Shown here piece after piece: positions 14,796 to 21,976 of a stretch of 48,943 nt of DNA (positions are counted from its first letter, which is position 1; every line of letters starts with the position of its first letter). A model generated the notes under the pieces. It worked only from the letters and a program-made list of their open reading frames with translations. It made no database searches and had not been told where the DNA came from. The stretch is taken from NCBI GenBank assembly GCA_937907605.1, contig CALCYI010000045.1:1-48943 (forward strand). The letters are read 5' to 3'. Position numbers and translations under genes: made by a program. This DNA is from an uncultured Clostridia bacterium (GTDB lineage Bacteria > Bacillota > Clostridia > Oscillospirales > Acutalibacteraceae).

Positions 14796-17700
14796 ATGAA
14801 ACACAAATTCAAAAAGATTATCGCCTTGTTTTTGGCGGTACTCACTATTATTTCAACCTTATCTCTCGGCTTTACGGCGTTCGCTGCCACGAATGAGGTA
14901 GTGCAGATAAATATGCCGAGAGGAAATGATCCGGTTCAGAGTGGATGGGGACACGGTGCTCTTACCCTGCTCAACGGTTGGTCAATGGACTCAACCTCAT
15001 TTACCACAGTTAAGGCTATTGACGATTATGACGGCAACGCTTGCTACTGTATTGAACCGGGCGTTGCACTTTACACAGGTGACCAATTATCAAAAGAAGC
15101 CGAAAGCTTTTGGGACAATTACCCCTCAAGGTACAACGATGCTATCGAGCCGGATACCATTAAACTCTTTATTGGACGCATTATGCAGTATGGTTATACC
15201 GGCGCAGTCAGCGTTAATTGGCAGAGTAATAACTCAGGCGGCGACAAATACGCAAAGTATTATGCAACCCAAATTCTCATTTGGGAAACCATAGTCGGCG
15301 AGCGTGATGAAAACTTTAAGAAAATCAACGCAACAACCAGCGGTAAAGACAATGTTAAGCAGGTTGTTCAGAGCAACCATCCGCTTCGCACTGAAATCTT
15401 GGATTATTACAATGACATTGTTACAAAGGTGCAAAACCACACAAAGACACCGAGTTTTACAGCCAAAACCAAGAGTAAAGCGCAGACAGTTGAGCTTACT
15501 TGGAACGGAAGTGAATATACTACAACACTTACCGATTCAAACGGTGTTCTTTCGGATTATTCTTTTAGCGGTTCGGGACTTACCTTTTCAAAAAGCGGAA
15601 ACAAGCTTACAATTACTGCAACAACTGCACCTACAAGCGATGTAACAATCACAGCAAGTAAGGGCGCAAAGCGTAAGGGCGTTATCACTTGGACGGATGA
15701 AAAAATCGGTCCAAGCGGTAAAATTCAGGATATGGTAACCTACGGCGCAGAGGTTTCAGACCCCGTAAATGCGTATATCAAGGTTAAGGTTTCCTACGGC
15801 TCAGCAAAGATTGTAAAAACATCAGAGGACGGCGTGGTAAACAACATCAAATTCCACATTAAAGGCGGAAATATTGATAAGGACGTTACTACTAATGCAA
15901 GTGGTGAAATTCAGGTGGATAACCTAATCCCCGGCAAGTACACGGTTACGGAATATGCTATTGACCGTTATGAGCCGCAGTCCGCAAAAACCGTGACTGT
16001 TCAGGCAGGACAAACGGCAACCGTGTCCTTTGGTAATGTTCTCAAAAAGGGTGATTTGCAGATTACAAAGACCTGCGAGGACGGACTCGTTGAGGGTATC
16101 AAATTCCATTTAACAGGCACATCGCTTTCAGGTGCAAAGATTAACGAATATGCCACTACTAATTCAAGCGGCGTTGCTACCTTTAAGAATATCCTTATCG
16201 GTACGGGCTATGTCGTTGAGGAGGTTGATACGGCTATCCGTTATGTAATCCCCGACAGTCAGACCACCTCTATAAAGTGGAACGAGGTAACAAAAGCAAG
16301 CTTCACGAATAAGCTCAAAAAGTTCCGTGTTTCCGTTACCAAACAGGATAAGGAAAAGGTACACGCACAAGGCGACGCAACCCTTGCAGGAGCTGTCTAC
16401 GGTATTTATGATAACGGCAGGCTCGTTGACACCTATACCACAGATGAAAACGGCGAATTTACCACATCGTATTATGTATGCGGCGACCATTGGACGATTA
16501 AGGAAATCAGTCCGAGTGAGGGATATTTGCTTGATAATACAGTCTATGATGTCGGCGCACAGGCAAGACTTTACACCGTTGAATACAATACCACATGCAA
16601 TACGGTTAAAGAGCAGGTCATCAAGGGTAATATCTCAATTATCAAGCATAGCGATGACGGCTCAACGCAGATTGAAACGCCTGAACCCGAAGCAGAATTT
16701 CAGGTCTATTTTAAATCAGCAGGCTCATACGCAAACGCTAATGCAGACGAGCGAGATGTGCTTAACTGTAACGAGGACGGCTATGCTAAATCAAAGGATT
16801 TACCCTACGGTGTTTACACAGTTCATCAGACAAAGGGCGTTGAGGGTTCTGAATTTATGCAGGACTTTGATGTGTATATTGCCGAGAACGGCAAGACCTA
16901 CAAATACCTGATTAACAATGCTCCGTTCAAAGCGTATCTGAAAATCACAAAAGTTGACAGAGAAACGGGCAAGGTTGTCCCGTATGCGGGTGCCGGTTTT
17001 GAAATCTATGATTCAAACGGCAAGAAGGTATCACAGACCTTCACTTATCCGAAAAAGACAACAATTGATGTGTTCTACACCAATTCAGAGGGCTATCTCA
17101 TTACCCCTGAAAAGCTCGATTACGGCAAGGGTTATTCTCTTGTTGAGGTGCAGGCACCCTACGGCTATGTGCTTGACAGTACACCTATTAAGTTTAATGT
17201 CACCAGAGATAATTCAGAGCTTGAAGATGCTCTCACGCTCATTAAGGTAAAGCGTGATAATATCGCTCAGAAAGGTATTATTGAGGTAACGAAATCAGGT
17301 GAGGTATTTTCAAGCGTTGAGAACACGGATAATATCTACACGCCTATTTTTGAGGTACAGAACCTTAAAGGCGCTGTATATCAGGTATTTGCCGCAGAGG
17401 ACATTAAAACGCCTGACGGAACACTCCGCTATCAGCAGGGCGAACAGGTTGACGAAATCACTACGGGAAATGACGGTATCGCTAAAACAAAGCAGCTATA
17501 CCTCGGTAAGTACACCGTAGTTGAAAAGACTGCACCCGTTACTTTTGTCAACGCAAATCAGCAGTACGATGTTGAACTTGTCTATGCAGGACAGAATATC
17601 GCTGTAACAAGCACGGCTCTTTCTGTTTACAACGAAAGGCAGAAGGTTACAACCTCACTTTCAAAGGTTATGCAGACAGATGAAACCTACAAGCTCGGAA

Positions 17701-19202
17701 TGAACGATGAAATTCTTTCCGTTCAGTTCGGTATTTATGCTGCCGAAGATATTAAGGCGGCTGACGGCTCAGTTATCCCTGCCGATGGTTTAATCACTAT
17801 CGCCAATTGCGATAAGGACGGCAATATTACCTTTGATTGCGACCTGCCTATCGGCTTCAAGTGGTATGCAAAGGAAATTGCTACCGATAAGCACTATATT
17901 CTTTCCGATGAACAACATTTCTTTGATACAGAATATGCAGGACAGGAAACGGCAGTTATTGACATTAAACTCAATGACGGCGAGCCTATCGCTAATAACC
18001 TTATCTACGGCAAGGTAACGGGATACAAGATTGACCGTGAAACCGAAAAGCCGATTAAGGATGTTGTTTTCGGTATCTTTAAGGGCGATGAAACCGAATA
18101 TACCGAAAAGACGGCGATTACAACCGCCACTACCGATGAAAACGGCGTATTTGAATTTTTCAATGTGCCTTTCGGTGCTTGGATTATTCGTGAGCTGACG
18201 CCTGCTGAAAACTATCTTGAAAATACTGACCTTCATCACTTTGATGTTGAGCGTAACGAAAAGGTTATTGAGATGAATATCGTCAATGACCGTGTTCCCG
18301 AAATGAAAACCACGGCAACCGTTGATGGCGAGAAAACCGTATGTGCTACCGAGGAATTTACGCTGACAGATATTGTCGAGTATCAGCACCTTATTCCTAA
18401 CAAGGAATACAATGTTAAGGGCATTCTTATGGATAAATCCACAGGCAAGCCGCTTGTTATTAACGGAAAGACGATTCTCTCCGAAGCAACCTTTGTTCCC
18501 GAAGCACCGTGCGGCGTTATTTCCCTTGATTTCAAGTTTGATAGCCGATATATCAAGGCAAACACAGACATTGTAGTGTTTGAGAACCTTTACAAAGACG
18601 GCAAGGAGCTTGCCGTTCACGCTGACATCAACGATAAAGGTCAGACAGTAACGGTTAAGGTTCCCGAAATCAAGACTTCAGCAAAGGCTGACGGCAAGAG
18701 TGAAGCTAAGGCAAGTAAGAAGTTTACGATTGTTGATACCGTAACCTACAAGAACCTTACTGTCGGCAAGGAATATGTCATTCGTGGTGTTCTGATGGAC
18801 AAGAAAACAGGCAGCTTCTTTATGGTTAATGACAAAGAAATCTCTGCTGAGGTTAAGTTCACACCTAAGAAGAGTGACGGAACCGTTGAATTAACCTTTA
18901 CCTTTGACGGAAGCGGTATTACTGCTGAAACGGAAGTTGTTGTCTTTGAGCGCTTATATCGTGATGAGGTTGAAATCGCTACGCATACCGATATTAACGA
19001 CAAGGGACAGACGGTTAAGATTACCGTTCCTGAAAAGCCCGATACTCCCACAAAGACGAGTACTCCGAAAACAGGCGATGAAAGCAACAGAAGAACGCTT
19101 GCAACAATTCTCGGCGCTTCGCTTTTCGGTATGCTCTGTCTTGCCTATACCTTCCTTCGCAAGAAAAAGAATGTAAAGGAGGATAATGACAATGAGTGTT
19201 AA
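14796..19202 (+). CDS. Sortase-anchored TQXA/SpaA/VaFE surface adhesin
   Basis: From MKHKFKKIIALFLAVL (ATG 14796, after GAGGTAAACAA) the protein is 1468 residues. A signal peptide ends near AFAA (about residue 30). A thioester (TQXA) domain follows, with the Cys in CYCIEPG (about 83) and the Gln in YATQILIW (about 155), able to bond covalently to host amines. Then come several SpaA/Cna_B prealbumin-like repeats from about 330 to 1160 and two VaFE repeats (about 1168-1286 and 1289-1413; IVVFENLY and EVVVFERLY). The C terminus has TPKTGDE (about 1422), a membrane helix and RKKK, a sortase signal. It likely mediates cell-cell or host contact for the ICE donor. No sortase is in the window. Confidence 0.93.
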   Translation: MKHKFKKIIALFLAVLTIISTLSLGFTAFAATNEVVQINMPRGNDPVQSGWGHGALTLLNGWSMDSTSFTTVKAIDDYDGNACYCIEPGVALYTGDQLSKEAESFWDNYPSRYNDAIEPDTIKLFIGRIMQYGYTGAVSVNWQSNNSGGDKYAKYYATQILIWETIVGERDENFKKINATTSGKDNVKQVVQSNHPLRTEILDYYNDIVTKVQNHTKTPSFTAKTKSKAQTVELTWNGSEYTTTLTDSNGVLSDYSFSGSGLTFSKSGNKLTITATTAPTSDVTITASKGAKRKGVITWTDEKIGPSGKIQDMVTYGAEVSDPVNAYIKVKVSYGSAKIVKTSEDGVVNNIKFHIKGGNIDKDVTTNASGEIQVDNLIPGKYTVTEYAIDRYEPQSAKTVTVQAGQTATVSFGNVLKKGDLQITKTCEDGLVEGIKFHLTGTSLSGAKINEYATTNSSGVATFKNILIGTGYVVEEVDTAIRYVIPDSQTTSIKWNEVTKASFTNKLKKFRVSVTKQDKEKVHAQGDATLAGAVYGIYDNGRLVDTYTTDENGEFTTSYYVCGDHWTIKEISPSEGYLLDNTVYDVGAQARLYTVEYNTTCNTVKEQVIKGNISIIKHSDDGSTQIETPEPEAEFQVYFKSAGSYANANADERDVLNCNEDGYAKSKDLPYGVYTVHQTKGVEGSEFMQDFDVYIAENGKTYKYLINNAPFKAYLKITKVDRETGKVVPYAGAGFEIYDSNGKKVSQTFTYPKKTTIDVFYTNSEGYLITPEKLDYGKGYSLVEVQAPYGYVLDSTPIKFNVTRDNSELEDALTLIKVKRDNIAQKGIIEVTKSGEVFSSVENTDNIYTPIFEVQNLKGAVYQVFAAEDIKTPDGTLRYQQGEQVDEITTGNDGIAKTKQLYLGKYTVVEKTAPVTFVNANQQYDVELVYAGQNIAVTSTALSVYNERQKVTTSLSKVMQTDETYKLGMNDEILSVQFGIYAAEDIKAADGSVIPADGLITIANCDKDGNITFDCDLPIGFKWYAKEIATDKHYILSDEQHFFDTEYAGQETAVIDIKLNDGEPIANNLIYGKVTGYKIDRETEKPIKDVVFGIFKGDETEYTEKTAITTATTDENGVFEFFNVPFGAWIIRELTPAENYLENTDLHHFDVERNEKVIEMNIVNDRVPEMKTTATVDGEKTVCATEEFTLTDIVEYQHLIPNKEYNVKGILMDKSTGKPLVINGKTILSEATFVPEAPCGVISLDFKFDSRYIKANTDIVVFENLYKDGKELAVHADINDKGQTVTVKVPEIKTSAKADGKSEAKASKKFTIVDTVTYKNLTVGKEYVIRGVLMDKKTGSFFMVNDKEISAEVKFTPKKSDGTVELTFTFDGSGITAETEVVVFERLYRDEVEIATHTDINDKGQTVKITVPEKPDTPTKTSTPKTGDESNRRTLATILGASLFGMLCLAYTFLRKKKNVKEDNDNEC

Positions 19203-19281
19203 GGCAATTATCGGCATCGTAATCGTTGTCGCTGTTATCGTTGCTATTGCAGTAATGCAGATTAAAGCAAGAAAAAAGTAA
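19192..19281 (+). CDS. 29-residue single-span membrane peptide
   Basis: ATG at 19192 overlaps the last 11 bases of the adhesin gene in another frame, after a strong AAAGGAGG ribosome site nine bases upstream. The peptide is one hydrophobic helix (IIGIVIVVAVIVAIAVM) closed by IKARKK, so the C terminus is positively charged. It may assist the adhesin or the membrane channel. No family is recognised. A terminator hairpin follows. Confidence 0.6.
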   Translation: MSVKAIIGIVIVVAVIVAIAVMQIKARKK

Positions 19282-19292
19282 ACAAACTTATC

Positions 19293-19333
19293 AGGGCGGC
19301 CATGTTGAAAAACTGACCGCCCTATTTCTATTT
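19293..19333 (+). terminator. Terminator-like hairpin
   Basis: AGGGCGG (19293-19299) pairs with CCGCCCT (19317-19323), followed by the T-rich ATTTCTATTT and directly by an AAGGAGG ribosome site. Confidence 0.7.
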
Positions 19334-19347
19334 AAGGAGGAAAACAT

Positions 19348-19680
19348 ATGACCTATTTCAAAAATAACATAGCATCGCTCTTTGGTGTGAAAAGTGCGGT
19401 TGTCGCACAGTACCTTTTTGACAACATCTTTGTACTGCATGAAGGCTGCTGTATCGCAAAAAGAGAGGGCAAGGCTTGGTGCAGATGTTCAAAGGTGCAT
19501 TTAACAAGCGTTTTCCCGTTCTATTCAAGACACCAAATCAGCGATGCTATTGACATCTTGATTGAGGGCAAAGTCCTGAAAAAGAAGCCGTTTGACAAGA
19601 ACCGTTTTGACCATACAAATTGGTATGCCTTTACGGAATACGGACTTGCCCTTATGACTAAAAACGATGGAGGTATTTAA
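19348..19680 (+). CDS. Small winged-helix-like ICE protein
   Basis: The 110-residue protein has alternating helices and a C-terminal RFDHTNWYAFTEYG, a pattern like the wing of winged-helix proteins such as replisome organisers. ISDAIDILIEGKVLKKKPF may be the recognition segment. It is therefore probably a DNA-binding regulator or replication helper of the element. AAGGAGGAAAACAT precedes the ATG, and the stop overlaps the next start (TAATG). Function is inference. Confidence 0.65.
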   Translation: MTYFKNNIASLFGVKSAVVAQYLFDNIFVLHEGCCIAKREGKAWCRCSKVHLTSVFPFYSRHQISDAIDILIEGKVLKKKPFDKNRFDHTNWYAFTEYGLALMTKNDGGI

Positions 19681-20264
19681 TGAATACAGAAAAAAGAAAA
19701 TTCGGTGATTATGAGGTGATTCACTCCATAACACTCGGCAAAACGGAAATGATTGTCGGTGAATGTGATTACAAAGAGCCGAGATATGTTTGCTGTGATA
19801 TTCAGCATACCAATCTGTTACAGTTGCCGCAGAATGATGTTTATGAGAGAAGTTATCTCAAAATTATGAGGGAATTCAGTAACAGAATTTCAGACAGAGT
19901 TACCGAGCTTGAAAAGGAAGCGCCGCAGGCTGAAAAGGTTATTACCGCCGAGCAGTGTATGTCTGTAAATGATTTTAATAACATTGCAGGAATGGTTGTA
20001 GTCGTTTCGCCTAAAAGCCTTAAAAGAGAGTATCAGAACGAAAGAAATCAGCTCTATTATGCTGTAAGCGGCAACGGTACAAAAACCAATTCAATGGGTA
20101 ATGCCGTTTTCTGCTATAACCTTGCAACAAAAGAGCATACCCGTTGGGAGCGCTATGACCTTCTCGGCGTTATCAAAAAGGACGAAATGCCTGAATGGGC
20201 AAAAGAAGGCCTTTCCGAAATCAAGAAAATGATTGCGGACAGAAGCAGAGAGGAGGCACGCTAA
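19680..20264 (+). CDS. Conserved-looking ICE protein, unknown function
   Basis: The 194-residue soluble protein has an N-terminal beta-rich part (residues 1-45) resembling the small proteins downstream (GDYEVIHSITLGKTEMIVGE compares with GYKVIQKLSIGNITFFIGY at 20550), a charged helical middle and a mixed C-terminal half with YYAVSGNGTKTNS. It overlaps its upstream gene by one base. No catalytic motif is seen. Confidence 0.7.
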   Translation: MNTEKRKFGDYEVIHSITLGKTEMIVGECDYKEPRYVCCDIQHTNLLQLPQNDVYERSYLKIMREFSNRISDRVTELEKEAPQAEKVITAEQCMSVNDFNNIAGMVVVVSPKSLKREYQNERNQLYYAVSGNGTKTNSMGNAVFCYNLATKEHTRWERYDLLGVIKKDEMPEWAKEGLSEIKKMIADRSREEAR

Positions 20265-20265
20265 T

Positions 20266-20553
20266 ATTGATGAAAAGATTGTAAATGCAGGATATGTCAT
20301 TGAGCAGGAACTTCGTATCAGTAATGCCGTTATTGTTCTCGGTGTTAATCCTGACCTTTTGGACAAGGAACACACCACACCTTATGTCACTTGGGAAACC
20401 GATAAGGACAAAAAGGATTTCTATTGGGGACATTATTTCAAAGACAGATATTCCGCAGAGCGTGACCTTGTAAAAAGAGGTAACGAAAAGGTTCGGTACT
20501 TTGACCGTATTACCGGCTTTTACAAACAGCAGACGGAGCGTGATGAAAGATGA
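20266..20553 (+). CDS. Small ICE protein, unusual start codon
   Basis: The frame encodes IDEKIVNAGYVIEQEL and onward, about 95 residues. No ATG is available at its head. A strong AGGAGG (20251-20256) lies nine bases before an ATT at 20266, while the only conventional start is a TTG at 20233 with no ribosome site, deep in the upstream gene. ATT (as in infC) is therefore proposed, with TTG as the alternative. The body contains HYFKDRYSAERDLVKRG, related to RFFDDRFSAQKDIVDRA in the next gene. The function is unknown. Confidence 0.55.
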   Translation: MDEKIVNAGYVIEQELRISNAVIVLGVNPDLLDKEHTTPYVTWETDKDKKDFYWGHYFKDRYSAERDLVKRGNEKVRYFDRITGFYKQQTERDER

Positions 20554-20816
20554 AGCGTTTTTTCGGATACAAGGTTATTCAAAAGTTATCCATTGGTAAT
20601 ATCACTTTCTTTATCGGCTATAACAAATACGGTAAAAGCAAATATGCTACCTACTTTCGCCGTAAAGGAGAAAAGAATTACTCTTGGATACGCTTTTTTG
20701 ATGACCGCTTCTCTGCTCAAAAGGATATTGTTGACAGAGCATACAGAGAAATCCCTATGCTTGAATATTTAATGAATAAGGAGGACAAAAGCAATGCCAA
20801 CAAAACCAACAGTTAA
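20550..20816 (+). CDS. Small ICE protein related to its neighbours
   Basis: The 88-residue basic protein overlaps the upstream stop by four bases (ATGA). FDDRFSAQKDIVDRAYREI matches the C-terminal half of the preceding gene, and the N-terminal beta part matches the protein at 19680, so the three share one repeated fold. No known function. Confidence 0.65.
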   Translation: MKRFFGYKVIQKLSIGNITFFIGYNKYGKSKYATYFRRKGEKNYSWIRFFDDRFSAQKDIVDRAYREIPMLEYLMNKEDKSNANKTNS

Positions 20817-21036
20817 TAAATTAAGGGTTTTTGATAAGTTAACTAAGGCAGGCTATGCCGATGAAAAGAGCATTATGAATATTGATGAAAAAATCATCTT
20901 TGACAAATCTTTTACAAGAGATGAACTTATCGTCATTATTCAGATGAAGGAGGCTGCTAAAAACAAAAACCTTGTTGCCTATCTTGCCGACCCGAATGTT
21001 GACCTTACCCCACCGGAAAAGGAGGAAAAGAAATGA
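20794..21036 (+). CDS. Small helical ICE protein, unknown function
   Basis: The 80-residue protein starts inside the previous gene (23-base overlap) after AAGGAGGACAAAAGCA. It is mostly helical and charged, with TRDELIVIIQMKEAAKNKN in the middle and an acidic/Lys tail. Its stop overlaps the following ATG region. Nothing more can be said. Confidence 0.6.
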   Translation: MPTKPTVNKLRVFDKLTKAGYADEKSIMNIDEKIIFDKSFTRDELIVIIQMKEAAKNKNLVAYLADPNVDLTPPEKEEKK

Positions 21037-21968
21037 GAGAATACACATTAAAACCTCTTACCAGAGCAGAACAGCTTTATGCGTATAAGCAGAGCCAACA
21101 AATTGCAGGTCAGACGGGATATTACGGCTACTTGCATGGTGATTTTGACAAGAGCGATAATTTCAATAATGTATTTGAATATTACAACGGAGCTGTTGTT
21201 CGTGAGCATTTTGACGAGGAAAGAAATAATGTTATTGATTTCCTTGAAGATAACATTTGTTCAAGCCCACGCAAAATGAGAGATTTCTGCTATTCTCACA
21301 AAGAGGCAGCCATTAAAGGCAAATTTGGTGAGGAATACGGATTTCGTATTGATGCAGGAAACCAAACGTTCATTATCCGTTTAAATCCATTTACAAAAGG
21401 CGACTATAACTGCTATATGCTTGCCTATGACAAACATCTTCTTGACCGCCATATGAAGAAAGCGGCAAAGGGTATTAATTTCATATACCCAAACTATTCG
21501 CTTAAATTCAACCTTGAGGACGGCGACCATATTGTAGTCAGATATGCAGACGGTACGGATATGGTACAGGATTGCCGATATATTGACCAATATCATTTTC
21601 AAATCGGCAACCTTACTTTTCACATCTGTCAGTATGCAGAGCTTCTTGAAAGGAACGGCGCAACTGTTATTCCTTACCGTGATTCGCTTCCCGATAAATG
21701 CTATGTCTATGTTGATACCCGTGATATTTATGCTATTGTAACCAAAGGCAAAGACGGATACGAACCTTTTGAACAGGCAAAATATCCAGATAAGGAACGC
21801 AACCGTGAATATGTTGCCAAACTCAACAAGGAACTTGGCGTTACAGATAAACAAGTCGGAGCAATGACAATGGCTGCTATGTTTGGTTGGGCAGATAAAG
21901 ACGCTGATCCGAGAAACTTTAACGGAGGCAATACTCATAACCGCAACAGAGATGATTACGAAAGGTAG
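21033..21968 (+). CDS. ICE polyvalent-associated protein (YodL/LPD28-like C-terminal part)
   Basis: The 311-residue protein begins LTRAEQLYAYKQSQQI, followed by a module of about 170 residues, a central beta-rich section (residues 165-215) and a segment with YVYVDTRDIYAIVTKGKDGYEPFEQ resembling YodL/LPD28 domains found with large polyvalent ICE proteins. The C-terminal tail is Asn/Arg-rich. It lies nine bases before the 3091-residue gene, and such proteins often travel with it. The domain match is from memory of sequence patterns; the biochemical role is unknown. Confidence 0.6.
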   Translation: MREYTLKPLTRAEQLYAYKQSQQIAGQTGYYGYLHGDFDKSDNFNNVFEYYNGAVVREHFDEERNNVIDFLEDNICSSPRKMRDFCYSHKEAAIKGKFGEEYGFRIDAGNQTFIIRLNPFTKGDYNCYMLAYDKHLLDRHMKKAAKGINFIYPNYSLKFNLEDGDHIVVRYADGTDMVQDCRYIDQYHFQIGNLTFHICQYAELLERNGATVIPYRDSLPDKCYVYVDTRDIYAIVTKGKDGYEPFEQAKYPDKERNREYVAKLNKELGVTDKQVGAMTMAAMFGWADKDADPRNFNGGNTHNRNRDDYER

Positions 21969-21976
21969 GTGTTTCT

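Noticed and set aside
16327..16911. 194-residue alternative plus frame in the adhesin gene
   Set aside because: Basic, Thr/Arg/Leu-rich translation typical of a shifted frame, with no homology, unlike the tnpV case.
17790..18620. 276-residue minus-strand frame within the adhesin gene
   Set aside because: Shadow of repetitive SpaA/VaFE coding sequence; no ribosome site or recognisable domain.
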